A stretch of 64,000 nt of DNA, from NCBI RefSeq assembly GCF_006715055.1, contig NZ_VFMN01000001.1:2852001-2916000 (forward strand), written 5' to 3'. Source of the stretch: Lapillicoccus jejuensis. GTDB taxonomy: Bacteria; Actinomycetota; Actinomycetes; Actinomycetales; Dermatophilaceae. Position 1 is the stretch's first letter, and the number at the start of each line of letters is the position of its first letter. The notes beneath the pieces were generated by a model. The model was not told the DNA's origin. It saw only the letters and a list, made by a program, of their open reading frames with translations, and searched no databases. Shown one piece after another: positions 45,340 through 53,991 of the stretch. Made by a program: the position numbers and the translations under genes.

Positions 45340-46310
45340 GCACCCTGCCCGCCGGCACGGCCGTCCACGTCCGGGTCCCCGCCAGCAGCGCCAACCTCGG
45401 GCCCGGCTTCGACTCGGTCGGTCTCGCGCTGGGCGTCTGGGACGAGGTCACCGTCACCGTCACCGACCACGGCGGTCTCGTCGTCGACGTCGAGGGGGAG
45501 GGTGCGGCCGACGTCCCCCGCGACGCCGAGCACCTCGTCGTCCGCTCGCTCGTCGCCGGGCTGGCCTCGCTCGACGTCCCCGTCCCCGAGCACCTGCACC
45601 TGCGGGCCGTGGGGCGGATCCCGCACGGGCGGGGGCTGGGCTCCTCCGCGTCGGCCATCGTCGCCGGGGTCGCGGCGGCGCACGCGCTCGTCGCGGCGAC
45701 CGGCGGGGCGCCGTACGGCGACGCGGTCCTGGAGGGCGACGACCTCGCCCTCGACCTCGCGGCGGTCGCCGACCTCGCCAGCCGCCTCGAGGGGCACCCC
45801 GACAACGCGACCGCGAGCGTGTACGGCGGCCTCACCGTCTCGTGGACGGCCGACCCCGGCGACCCGCGCGAGGGCCGGACGGCGACGGCGCGGGTCGCCG
45901 TCGGCGAAGGGCTCGACGCCGTCGTCCTCGTCCCCACGACGCGGCTGGCCACCCACACCGCCCGCGCGGTCCTGCCGGCGACCGTCGCCCACCACGAGGC
46001 GGCCCAGCAGGCCGGCCGGGCCGCGCTGCTCGCCCTCGCCGTCACCGGCCGGCCCGAGCTGCTGCTGCCCGCGACCCGCGACTGGCTGCACCAGGAGCAG
46101 CGTCGGCCGGCGTTCGCGGCGACGATGGCCCTCGTCGACGACCTGCGCGCCCGCGGGCACGCCGCGGTCGTGTCCGGCGCCGGCCCGGCGGTCCTCGTGC
46201 TCACCCCCGCGGCGGCCACCGACGACGTGACCTGCGACGACCCCGCATGGCGGCGGATCGTGCCGGGTGTCCCGACGACCGGGGTGCACGCCCGTCGGGT
46301 GCTAGCCTGA
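45336..46310 (+). CDS. thrB: Homoserine kinase (GHMP family)
   Basis: 324 residues; GTG 45336 overlaps the thrC stop (GTGA). [21 protein letters not shown] and [14 protein letters not shown] are the GHMP motifs 1 and 2, and [13 protein letters not shown] the third. Phosphorylates homoserine for ThrC. Last gene of the threonine set. Confidence 0.96.
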   Translation: MSTLPAGTAVHVRVPASSANLGPGFDSVGLALGVWDEVTVTVTDHGGLVVDVEGEGAADVPRDAEHLVVRSLVAGLASLDVPVPEHLHLRAVGRIPHGRGLGSSASAIVAGVAAAHALVAATGGAPYGDAVLEGDDLALDLAAVADLASRLEGHPDNATASVYGGLTVSWTADPGDPREGRTATARVAVGEGLDAVVLVPTTRLATHTARAVLPATVAHHEAAQQAGRAALLALAVTGRPELLLPATRDWLHQEQRRPAFAATMALVDDLRARGHAAVVSGAGPAVLVLTPAAATDDVTCDDPAWRRIVPGVPTTGVHARRVLA

Positions 46311-46370
46311 TCGTGCTCCCACCGCGGGTCGGCTCGACCGTTCGCGCAGCACGCCTCGCCGGGACGCACT

Positions 46371-46386
46371 CCCGCCCCCGGGCGGG
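46371..46386 (+). terminator. Short G+C hairpin after thrB
   Basis: CCCGCC-CCCG-GGCGGG, a 6-bp stem with a 4-base loop, 60 bases past the thrB stop. It may end the thr transcript or be part of the rho leader, which also contains GGTCGCGCGACC at 46470-46481. Confidence 0.35.
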
Positions 46387-46512
46387 TCCGGAGCCGGTCG
46401 CCCCGTCGCGACCGACCTCCGGCCGACCTGCTCCCTGAACCACGCTGGCCTCCGGTGCCGGCGTGACCGGGTCGCGCGACCGGCGCGCCCGATGACGAGG
46501 CAAAGGATCTTC

Positions 46513-48552
46513 GTGGCAGACACCACCGCCGGTTCGCGCGGCGCGCTCAGCGCGATGAACGTCGTCGACCTCAAGTCGCTGGCCAGCCGGCTCGGCATCC
46601 GCGGCACCGCCCGGATGCGCAAGGACGACATCGTCGCCGCCATCTCGGCGCACCAGTCCGGTGGGTCGTCCGCGGGCGACCAGGCGGCCGCCCCCTCGTC
46701 CGCGGCCTCGTCCGCGGCCTCGTCCGCGGCCACGTCCGCCCCGACGTCCGCCCCGACGTCCGCCCCGACGTCCGCCCCGACGTCCGCCCCTCGCCGCGCG
46801 GAGGCCGGTGCCGGCGCGCCCGCCCCGCGCGAGCAGGCCGAGCCGCGCGAGCAGGCGACCCGCGAGGAGCGCGACGAGCCGACCCGCGTGGACCGCGCGC
46901 AGCGCGACGAGCACGCCCTGCTGGAGGAGAACCGCCGCCGGGCCGCCGCCCAGGCCGAGCTGGCCCGCGCCGAGCAGGCCCGGTCCGAGCAGCCCGCGTC
47001 GGAGCAGCCCGCCCGCGCAACCCAGCGCGAGCAGCGCGAGCCCGCACCCCAGCGGGAGCAGCGAGAGGCGCGGGAGCAGCGCGAGCCGCGGCAGCAGCCG
47101 GGCCAGCAGCCGGGCCAGCATTCGGGCCAGAGTGGCCAGCAGGGTGGCCAGCAGGGTGGCCAGCAGGGTGGCCAGCAGCGCGACCGCCAGGCGTCCCACC
47201 AGCAGCGTGACCAGCAGCGTGACCAGCAGGCCCACCAGCAGGCCCAGGGCGCCGCGTCCCAGCAGGCCGCCGACGACGACGAGCGCACGGGCCGGCGGCG
47301 CAACCGCCAGCGCAACCGCGACCGCAAGCGCCGCGGCACGACGACGGGGCAGGAGTACGAGCCCGAGGTCCAGGTCGCCGACGACGACGTCCTCGTCCCG
47401 GTCGCGGGGATCCTCGACGTCCTCGACAACTACGCCTTCGTGCGGACCACCGGCTACCTGCCGGGCCCGTCGGACGTCTACGTCCCGCTCGGCCTGGTCA
47501 AGAAGCACGCGCTGCGCAAGGGCGACGCCGTCACGGGCGCGGTCAAGGCGCTGCGCGAGGGCGAGCAGCCGCAGTCGGCCGGGAGCACCGGGCGGCAGAA
47601 GTTCAACGCGCTCGTGCGCCTCGACAGCATCAACGGGCAGAACCTCGACGAGGCGCGCACCCGCGCCGACTTCGCGCGCCTGACCCCGCTCTACCCGCAG
47701 GAGCGGCTGCGCCTCGAGACCGATGCGGCGACGTGGACGACCCGCGTGGTCGACCTCGTCGCGCCGGTCGGCAAGGGCAGCCGGCTGCTCGTCGTCGCGC
47801 CGCCGACCACCGGTCGCAGCTCGCTCCTGCAGACGCTGGCCAGCGCGGTGACGACGAACAACCCCGAGTGCCACGTCATGGTCGTCCTCGTCGACGAGCG
47901 CCCCGAGGAGGTCACCGAGATGCAGCGCTCGGTCAAGGGCGAGGTCATCGCCTCGACCTTCGACCGCACCGCCGAGGACCACACGACCATCGCCGAGCTC
48001 GCCGTCGAGCGGGCCAAGCGACTCGTCGAGCTGGGTCACGACGTCGTCCTGCTCCTCGACTCGCTCACCGCGCTGGCCCGCGCCTACAACGTCGCCGGCG
48101 CGACGACGGGGCGGATCCTCGCCGGCGGGCTCGACGCGGGCGCGCTGCACCCGCCGAAGGCGCTCTTCGGCGCGGCCCGCAAGATCGAGAACGGCGGGTC
48201 GCTGACCATCGTCGCCACGGCCGTCGCCGACACGTCGTCGCGTCTGGACGAGGCCGTCCTCGAGGAGCTGCGCGGCACCGCCAACGCCGAGCTGCACCTG
48301 GCCCGCGACCTCACCGACCGCCGCGACGTCGTCCCCGTCGACGTCAACGCCTCCGGCACCCGCCGCGAGGAGCAGCTGCTCGGTGGCGAGCAGCTCGACG
48401 CGGTGTGGAAGCTGCGCCGGGTCCTGCGCACGCTCGAGCCGGAGAAGGCGCTCGACCTGCTGCTGACGCGGCTGCGCAAGTCGCGCAGCAACGCCGAGTT
48501 CCTCAGGACGGTCCAGAGCACCTCGCCGAGCGCGCTCGGCGCCGACGCCTGA
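46513..48552 (+). CDS. rho: Transcription termination factor Rho, atypical ATP site
   Basis: 679 residues from GTG 46513 (AAAGGA 5 bases upstream; ATG 46492 is the longer alternative). A Rho_N helical domain (about 14-48) is followed by an approximately 230-residue low-complexity insert rich in Ser/Ala/Pro then Gln/Gly/Arg (about 50-285), the cold-shock-type RNA-binding domain (from about 293) and the RecA-type motor. Walker B LLLDSL, DERPEEVTEMQRS and the arginine-finger region SGTRREE are intact. Walker A reads PPTTGRSS (430-437) instead of PPKAGKT: the invariant lysine is Arg435. It occupies the standard rho locus before rpmE-prfA. Confidence 0.9.
   Translation: MADTTAGSRGALSAMNVVDLKSLASRLGIRGTARMRKDDIVAAISAHQSGGSSAGDQAAAPSSAASSAASSAATSAPTSAPTSAPTSAPTSAPRRAEAGAGAPAPREQAEPREQATREERDEPTRVDRAQRDEHALLEENRRRAAAQAELARAEQARSEQPASEQPARATQREQREPAPQREQREAREQREPRQQPGQQPGQHSGQSGQQGGQQGGQQGGQQRDRQASHQQRDQQRDQQAHQQAQGAASQQAADDDERTGRRRNRQRNRDRKRRGTTTGQEYEPEVQVADDDVLVPVAGILDVLDNYAFVRTTGYLPGPSDVYVPLGLVKKHALRKGDAVTGAVKALREGEQPQSAGSTGRQKFNALVRLDSINGQNLDEARTRADFARLTPLYPQERLRLETDAATWTTRVVDLVAPVGKGSRLLVVAPPTTGRSSLLQTLASAVTTNNPECHVMVVLVDERPEEVTEMQRSVKGEVIASTFDRTAEDHTTIAELAVERAKRLVELGHDVVLLLDSLTALARAYNVAGATTGRILAGGLDAGALHPPKALFGAARKIENGGSLTIVATAVADTSSRLDEAVLEELRGTANAELHLARDLTDRRDVVPVDVNASGTRREEQLLGGEQLDAVWKLRRVLRTLEPEKALDLLLTRLRKSRSNAEFLRTVQSTSPSALGADA
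46696..46788. repeat. Two 12-bp tandem repeat arrays in rho
   Basis: TCGTCCGCGGCC occurs three times (46696-46731), and CCGACGTCCGCC four times (46741-46788). They encode SSAA and PTSA tetrads of the disordered insert and keep frame. Confidence 0.85.
47134..47169. repeat. 12-bp tandem repeat (GQQG-coding) in rho
   Basis: GGCCAGCAGGGT three times in perfect tandem, encoding GQQG units in the Gln/Gly-rich part of the Rho insert. Confidence 0.88.
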
Positions 48553-48555
48553 GGG

Positions 48556-49311
48556 TCACCCCAGGACGCGGGCGGGGAGGCGCTCCTCGCGCCACCCGCC
48601 CGCCCCGTCCGGCTCGACCCGGAAGGCGCTCGACCGCGGCCGCAGCGTGACGACCTCGTGCAGCCGCGTCCCGACGTAGTGCAGCCCGACGCCGTCCTGG
48701 GTCGCGTACGCCGTCGGCAGGGTGCCGTCGGCGACGAGGCGGCGCAGGACGTCGTACCGCGGCTGGTAGGCGAGGTCGTCGTGCACCCCGTTGGCGAAGG
48801 GCAGCAGGCCGAGCCCGTCGGTGAAGGGGTCGAGCGCGTCGCCGTACGAGTCCGTCGGGCCGCCGAGGTGCCAGCACAGCGAGCCGGCGCTCGCGCCGGT
48901 GAGGACCGCCCCGCCCTCCCAGCAGCGGCGCAGCACGTCGGGCAGGCCGTGCGCCCGCCACACCGCCACGAGGTTGACGACGCTGCCGCCCTCGACGTGG
49001 ACGACGTCCTGCGCCAGGAGGTGGGCGGCGACGTCCACGTGGCTCGGCTGCGGGAAGAGGGTGAGCACCGACAGCTCGACGTCCGGCGCGTGGCGCCCGT
49101 ACGACGCCCTCGTCGCCGCCACCGCGTCGGGGTGGTCGCCCATGGCGGTCGGGACGTAGCAGACCCGCAGCGCGCGGCCGGCGACCCGGACCGGCGGGAC
49201 GAGCGAGAACGCGTGCCGGAGCAGCCGGAAGCCCAGCGGCTCGTGCGGCTCCCGCTCGAGCAGACCGCTGAAGGCGAGGACCTGGCCGGGGGAGTCGGGC
49301 TCGTGGGTCAC
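48556..49311 (-). CDS. Peptidase S51-like protein (dipeptidase E/cyanophycinase fold)
   Basis: 251 residues from GTG 49311 (GTG 49320 also possible; no clear ribosome site). VHVEGGSVVNLVAVW and LTGASAGSLCW (nucleophile serine) are the S51 signatures, and DGLGLLPFANGVHDD the following loop with its histidine. These are cytosolic Ser hydrolases of the class I amidotransferase-like fold; the peptide substrate is unknown. Its stop is only 3 bases from the rho stop on the other strand. Confidence 0.87.
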   Translation of the reverse strand: MTHEPDSPGQVLAFSGLLEREPHEPLGFRLLRHAFSLVPPVRVAGRALRVCYVPTAMGDHPDAVAATRASYGRHAPDVELSVLTLFPQPSHVDVAAHLLAQDVVHVEGGSVVNLVAVWRAHGLPDVLRRCWEGGAVLTGASAGSLCWHLGGPTDSYGDALDPFTDGLGLLPFANGVHDDLAYQPRYDVLRRLVADGTLPTAYATQDGVGLHYVGTRLHEVVTLRPRSSAFRVEPDGAGGWREERLPARVLG

Positions 49312-49454
49312 CGGCGGCACCGTACGGGAATCAGGGCCGGACCCCGCGCGTTTGGGAGAGCGTGCCCCGCTCTGGCACACTTCGACGTCGGTCCGGTTCA
49401 CGACGATGCACGGATGAGTCGACCCGGACGACCTGACCCAAGGAGAGCGCCCGC

Positions 49455-49670
49455 ATGAAGAAGGACCTGCACCCGCAGTACCTGGAGACCACCGTCTCCT
49501 GCACCTGTGGCAACACGTTCACGACCCGCAGCACCAAGAGCAACGGCACCATCAACGCCGAGGTGTGCTCGCAGTGCCACCCGTTCTACACGGGCAAGCA
49601 GAAGATCCTCGACACCGGTGGCCGCGTGGCCCGGTTCGAGGCCCGCTACGGCAAGCGCGCCGCCAAGTAG
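49455..49670 (+). CDS. rpmE: 50S ribosomal protein L31, zinc form
   Basis: 71 residues, ATG 49455 with AAGGAGAG upstream. CTCGN (Cys16, Cys18) and CSQCHPF (Cys38, Cys41) bind zinc, and [17 protein letters not shown] is the L31 core. The zinc-free paralogue is not in this window. CACACT at about 49376-49381 may be its -10 element. A strong hairpin follows. Confidence 0.97.
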   Translation: MKKDLHPQYLETTVSCTCGNTFTTRSTKSNGTINAEVCSQCHPFYTGKQKILDTGGRVARFEARYGKRAAK

Positions 49671-49678
49671 CACCTCCG

Positions 49679-49720
49679 AACGCCGGTCCCGCCGCAGTCC
49701 CTGCGGCCGGGACCGGCGTT
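49679..49720 (+). terminator. Strong hairpin after rpmE
   Basis: AACGCCGGTCCC (49679-49690) pairs with GGGACCGGCGTT (49709-49720), and an inner CCGCAG/CTGCGG stem closes a 3-base loop. One bulged C. Likely rpmE terminator or processing site before prfA. Confidence 0.75.
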
Positions 49721-49758
49721 CCGCGTTGTCGGGAGTGACGAGCGATCGAGGAGATGCG

Positions 49759-50847
49759 ATGAGCGGTGAGCCGCAGGCGGTCCGGACCCTGCTGGAGGAG
49801 TACGGCGACCTCGAGCGCCGGCTCGCCGACCCCGCCGTCCACACCGACCAGTCCCTCGTGCGGACGCTCACCAAGCGCTTCGCCGCGCTCGGGCCCACCG
49901 TCGCCGCGGCCCGGGAGCTGAGCGCCGCCCAGGACGACCTGGCCGCCGCGCGCGAGCTCGCGACCGAGGACGCGTCGTTCGCCGACGAGGCGACGACGCT
50001 CGAGGGCACGGTGGCCGCCGCCGAGGAGCGGCTGCGGCACCTGCTCGTCCCGCGCGACCCCGACGACGACCGCGACGCGCTGCTCGAGGTCAAGGCGGGC
50101 GAGGGCGGCGAGGAGTCGGCCCTCTTCGCCGGCGACCTCGTGCGGATGTACACCCGCTGGGCCGAGCGGCACGGCTGGCGCACCGAGGTCCTCGACGCCA
50201 CCGAGTCCGACCTCGGCGGCTACAAGGACGTGCGGATCGCGGTCAAGGCCAAGGGCACCCCGGGGCCCGGCGAGGCGCCGTACGCCCTCCTGCGCTTCGA
50301 GGGAGGGGTGCACCGCGTCCAGCGGGTCCCCGTCACCGAGAGCCAGGGGCGCATCCACACCAGCGCCGCCGGCGTCCTGGTCATGCCCGAGGTCGAGGAC
50401 GAGGGGGAGGTCGAGGTCGCCCCGGCCGACCTGCGCATCGACGTCTACCGCAGCTCCGGCCCGGGCGGGCAGAGCGTCAACACGACGGACTCGGCGGTGC
50501 GGATCACCCACCTGCCGACCGGCGTCGTCGTCTCCTGCCAGAACGAGAAGAGCCAGCTGCAGAACAAGGAGTCGGCGATGCGCGTGCTGCGCGCCCGGCT
50601 GCACCAGCTGGCCCGCGAGGAGGCCGAGGCGAAGGCCGGCGAGGCCCGTCGCAGCCAGGTGCGCACCGTCGACCGCAGCGAGCGGATCCGCACCTACAAC
50701 TTCCCGGAGAACCGGATCAGCGACCACCGCACCGGCTACAAGTCGCACAACCTCGACGCCGTCCTCGACGGCGACCTCGACGCCGTCGTCGCCTCGTGCG
50801 TCGAGGCCGACGAGCAGGCGCGGCTCGCCGCGATCGGCGAGCAGTGA
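49759..50847 (+). CDS. prfA: Peptide chain release factor 1
   Basis: 362 residues; ATG 49759, GAGGAG about 9 bases upstream. [19 protein letters not shown] carries the GGQ loop, the glutamine methylated by PrmC, encoded next. [20 protein letters not shown] near the end is RF1/RF2 typical. Recognises UAA/UAG. Confidence 0.97.
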   Translation: MSGEPQAVRTLLEEYGDLERRLADPAVHTDQSLVRTLTKRFAALGPTVAAARELSAAQDDLAAARELATEDASFADEATTLEGTVAAAEERLRHLLVPRDPDDDRDALLEVKAGEGGEESALFAGDLVRMYTRWAERHGWRTEVLDATESDLGGYKDVRIAVKAKGTPGPGEAPYALLRFEGGVHRVQRVPVTESQGRIHTSAAGVLVMPEVEDEGEVEVAPADLRIDVYRSSGPGGQSVNTTDSAVRITHLPTGVVVSCQNEKSQLQNKESAMRVLRARLHQLAREEAEAKAGEARRSQVRTVDRSERIRTYNFPENRISDHRTGYKSHNLDAVLDGDLDAVVASCVEADEQARLAAIGEQ

Positions 50848-51725
50848 GCGAGCAGCCCGAGCTGTCCGTCGCCGTCCGCCGGGCGACGATGCGCCTGGCC
50901 GAGGCCGGCGTGGCCAGCGCCCCCGTCGACGCGCTGCTCCTCGCCGCGCACCTGCTGCACGAGGAGCCGGCCGAGGTGCGGCGGCTCATGGTGCTGCGCG
51001 GCACCCCCGCCCCCGCGGGGTACGACGACCTCGTCGAGGAGCGGGCGACCCGCGTCCCGCTGCAGCACCTCACGGGCCGCGCCGGCTTCCGCCGGCTGTG
51101 GCTCGCGGTCGGCCCCGGCGTCTTCACCCCCCGCCCGGAGACCGAGCTCGTCGTCGAGCAGGCCCTCGCCGTCCTCCAGGGTCGGCCCGCGGACGCCGAC
51201 CCGCCGGTCGTCGTCGACCTCGCCACCGGCTCCGGCGCCATCGCGCTCGCGGTCAAGGACGAGGCACCGGACGCCGCCGTGCACGCCGTCGAGGTGAGCG
51301 ACCTCGCCCACGGGTGGGCGGTGGCCAACCGCGACCGGCTGGGGCTCGACGTCGAGGTCCGCCTCGGCGACGCCCGGTCGGCGTACGACGACCTGCGCGG
51401 CACCGTCGACGTCGTGACGTGCAACCCGCCGTACATCCCCGACGGGCAGGTGCCCGTCGACCCGGAGGTCCGCGACCACGACCCGGCCGTCGCGCTCTAC
51501 GGCGGCGGGGGCGACGGCCTGCTGCTGCCGCGCCAGCTCGCCTCGCGCGCCGCGCTGCTGCTGCGCCCCGGCGGGGTGCTCGTCATGGAGCACGCCGAGA
51601 CCCAGGGCGCCTCGTTGCCGCGGGCGCTGCTCGCGAGGGGGGAGTGGGGTGCGGTGCGCGACCACCTCGACCTCGTCGGGCGGCCGCGGGTGACCGTCGC
51701 CGTGCGCGCCGGGGCCGCGTCCTAA
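50844..51725 (+). CDS. prmC: Release factor N5-glutamine methyltransferase
   Basis: 293 residues; GTG 50844 overlaps the prfA stop (GTGA). [15 protein letters not shown] is the SAM motif I and [10 protein letters not shown] the NPPY motif that binds glutamine. It methylates the GGQ glutamine of release factors. Ends in TAA, which forms part of the next gene's -10 element. Confidence 0.96.
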   Translation: MSEQPELSVAVRRATMRLAEAGVASAPVDALLLAAHLLHEEPAEVRRLMVLRGTPAPAGYDDLVEERATRVPLQHLTGRAGFRRLWLAVGPGVFTPRPETELVVEQALAVLQGRPADADPPVVVDLATGSGAIALAVKDEAPDAAVHAVEVSDLAHGWAVANRDRLGLDVEVRLGDARSAYDDLRGTVDVVTCNPPYIPDGQVPVDPEVRDHDPAVALYGGGGDGLLLPRQLASRAALLLRPGGVLVMEHAETQGASLPRALLARGEWGAVRDHLDLVGRPRVTVAVRAGAAS

Positions 51726-51728
51726 GGT
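51723..51728 (+). promoter_or_regulatory. TAAGGT -10 element, leaderless start of tsaC
   Basis: TAAGGT includes the prmC stop codon and is followed by 7 bases and ATG 51736. The same bases could act as a ribosome site (AAGGTGAGG), so both readings are open. Confidence 0.35.
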
Positions 51729-51735
51729 GAGGACC

Positions 51736-52608
51736 ATGAGCACCGAGGGCCCGTACGACGTCGCCGACGCCGACACCTCCGCCGGCACCGGCCCGGTCGT
51801 CGTCGACTGCACCACCCCGGACGGCCTCGCCGCCGGGGTCGAGGCGGCCAGCCGCGCCGTCCGGGCGGGGCAGGTCGTCGTCCTGCCGACCGACACGGTC
51901 TACGGGATCGGCGCGGACGCCTTCGACGCCGCCGCGGTCGCCGCGGTGCTCGCGGCCAAGGGCCGCGGACGCGACATGCCGCCGCCGGTCCTCGTGCCCA
52001 ACGTCCGCACCGTCGACGGCCTGGCCCGCGAGATCCCCGACGACGCCCGCGCGCTCATCGCGGCGTTCTGGCCCGGCGCCCTCACCCTCGTCCTGCGCGC
52101 CCAGCCGTCGCTCAGCTGGGACCTCGGCGAGACCAACGGCACCGTCGCGGTCCGGATGCCCGACGACGCGACGGCGCTGGACCTGCTCGCGACGATCGGC
52201 CCGATGGCCGTGACGAGCGCCAACGCCACGGGCCACCCGCCGGCCCTCACCGTCGCCGAGGCGCAGGAGATGCTCGGCGACGCCGTCGCCGTCTACCTCG
52301 ACGGCGGCCCCGCCAAGGTCGGCGAGGCCTCGACGATCCTCGACTGCACCGGCGAGGAGGTCCGCACCCTGCGCGAGGGCGCGATCTCCCGCGAGCAGGT
52401 CGACGCCGCCCTCGAGGCCGGCCGGGAGCGCCGGGCGCAGGAGGCCGCGGAGGCGGCCCGGCTCGAGGAGGCGGCGGCCAAGGCCGCCAAGCGCGCCGAG
52501 CTGGCCGCCATGCGCGGCGGCAAGGGCGTCGGCCGTCCCAAGAAGCCGGCCACCCCGTCCGCGGGCCCGCGCCAGGGCCGGGTCGCCGGCCGCCGGCACG
52601 ACGCCTGA
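51736..52608 (+). CDS. tsaC: L-threonylcarbamoyladenylate synthase (TsaC/Sua5/YrdC)
   Basis: 290 residues. LPTDTVYGIGADAF, KGRGRDMPPPVLV, and GPMAVTSANATGHPPA are the YrdC-domain landmarks. It makes threonylcarbamoyl-AMP for tRNA t6A37. After about residue 210 comes a charged Ala/Glu/Lys helical tail (no Sua5 domain), a feature of actinobacterial forms. Sits in the usual prmC-tsaC order. Confidence 0.95.
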   Translation: MSTEGPYDVADADTSAGTGPVVVDCTTPDGLAAGVEAASRAVRAGQVVVLPTDTVYGIGADAFDAAAVAAVLAAKGRGRDMPPPVLVPNVRTVDGLAREIPDDARALIAAFWPGALTLVLRAQPSLSWDLGETNGTVAVRMPDDATALDLLATIGPMAVTSANATGHPPALTVAEAQEMLGDAVAVYLDGGPAKVGEASTILDCTGEEVRTLREGAISREQVDAALEAGRERRAQEAAEAARLEEAAAKAAKRAELAAMRGGKGVGRPKKPATPSAGPRQGRVAGRRHDA

Positions 52609-52676
52609 CCCGCTGACGCACGGGACGCACCCGGAGCGTCGTACGGACGCCCCCGGGGGCACCCACCCCGCGGCCC

Positions 52677-52682
52677 TATCCT
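52677..52682 (+). promoter_or_regulatory. TATCCT -10 element, leaderless start of glyA
   Basis: TATCCT is followed by 7 bases and ATG 52690. No glycine-riboswitch-like structure is seen in the 81-base gap. Confidence 0.45.
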
Positions 52683-52689
52683 GGTCGCC

Positions 52690-53988
52690 ATGACCGGCCC
52701 CCAGTCCTCGGCGACCACCCCGTTCTACGGCTCCGACTTCGACGCCCTCGCGGCCTTCGACCCGGAGATCTCCGGCGTCCTGCTCTCCGAGCTCGAGCGG
52801 ATCCGCGGCGGTCTGCAGCTCATCGCCAGCGAGAACATGTCCTCGCCCGAGGTGCTCACCGCCCTCGGCTCGACGCTCTCGAACAAGTACGCCGAGGGCT
52901 ACCCCGGCCGCCGCTACTACGGCGGCTGCGCGGAGGTCGACAAGGCCGAGCAGCTGGCCATCGAGCGGTGCACGAGCCTGTTCGGCGCCGACCACGCCAA
53001 CGTCCAGCCGCACAGCGGGGCGAGCGCCAACCAGGCGGTGTACGGCGCCTTCCTCCAGCCGGGCGAGAAGATCCTCGCCATGTCGCTGCCGCACGGCGGC
53101 CACCTCACCCACGGCACGAAGGTCTCCTTCTCCGGCAAGTGGTTCGACGCGGTCCACTACGGCGTCGACAAGCAGACCGAGGACATCGACTACGACCAGG
53201 TCGCCGCGCTCGCGCGCGAGCACCGCCCGAAGGTCATCTGCGCCGGCGGCAGCGCCATCCCGCGCCTCATCGACTTCGAGTTCTTCCGGAACCTCGCCGA
53301 CGAGGTCGGCGCCGTCTTCTGGGTCGACGCGGCCCACTTCATCGGTCTCGTCGCGGGCAAGGCGATCCCCAGCCCGGTGCCCTACGCCGACGTCGTCACC
53401 TTCACGACGCACAAGGTCCTGCGCGGCCCGCGCTCCGGCGCGCTGGTCTGCAAGGCCGAGCACGCGGCCGCGCTGGACAAGGCCGTCTTCCCGATGATGC
53501 AGGGTGGCCCGCAGATGCACACCATCGCGGCGAAGGCGGTCAACTTCAAGGAGTGCGCGACCCCGGAGTACGCGCAGTACACGCAGGCCGTCGTCGCCAA
53601 CGCCGCCCGCCTGGCCGAGAAGCTGGGCGAGCACGGCATCCGGCCGACGACCGGCGGCACCGACACCCACCTGTCGCTGCACGACCTGCAGGGCGTCGGG
53701 GTGACCGGCAAGGACGCCGAGGCCCGCGCCGACGCCGCCGGTATCGTCCTCAACAAGAACGCCATCCCGTTCGACCCGCAGAAGCCGGGCATCGCCTCCG
53801 GCATCCGCGTCGGGACGCCCTGCGTGACCACCCAGGGGATGGGCCTCGAGCAGATGGACACCATCGCCGAGCTCATCGCCACCGCGGTCGTCAAGGGCGA
53901 CGCCGACCCCGAGAACGCCGTCTCCCGCGAGGTCCGCGGCGCCGTCACCGAGCTGGTCACCCGCTTCCCGGCCTACCCGCGCGCCTGA
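52690..53988 (+). CDS. glyA: Serine hydroxymethyltransferase
   Basis: 432 residues. LIASENMSSPEVL, GYPGRRYYGG and FTTHKVLRGPRSG (PLP Lys242) define SHMT. Interconverts serine and glycine with tetrahydrofolate. wecA starts 3 bases after the stop. Confidence 0.97.
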   Translation: MTGPQSSATTPFYGSDFDALAAFDPEISGVLLSELERIRGGLQLIASENMSSPEVLTALGSTLSNKYAEGYPGRRYYGGCAEVDKAEQLAIERCTSLFGADHANVQPHSGASANQAVYGAFLQPGEKILAMSLPHGGHLTHGTKVSFSGKWFDAVHYGVDKQTEDIDYDQVAALAREHRPKVICAGGSAIPRLIDFEFFRNLADEVGAVFWVDAAHFIGLVAGKAIPSPVPYADVVTFTTHKVLRGPRSGALVCKAEHAAALDKAVFPMMQGGPQMHTIAAKAVNFKECATPEYAQYTQAVVANAARLAEKLGEHGIRPTTGGTDTHLSLHDLQGVGVTGKDAEARADAAGIVLNKNAIPFDPQKPGIASGIRVGTPCVTTQGMGLEQMDTIAELIATAVVKGDADPENAVSREVRGAVTELVTRFPAYPRA

Positions 53989-53991
53989 GAG

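Noticed and set aside
46696-47169. CRISPR-like repeats
   Set aside because: Repeats are 12 bp, head to tail, in frame inside rho, with no spacers.
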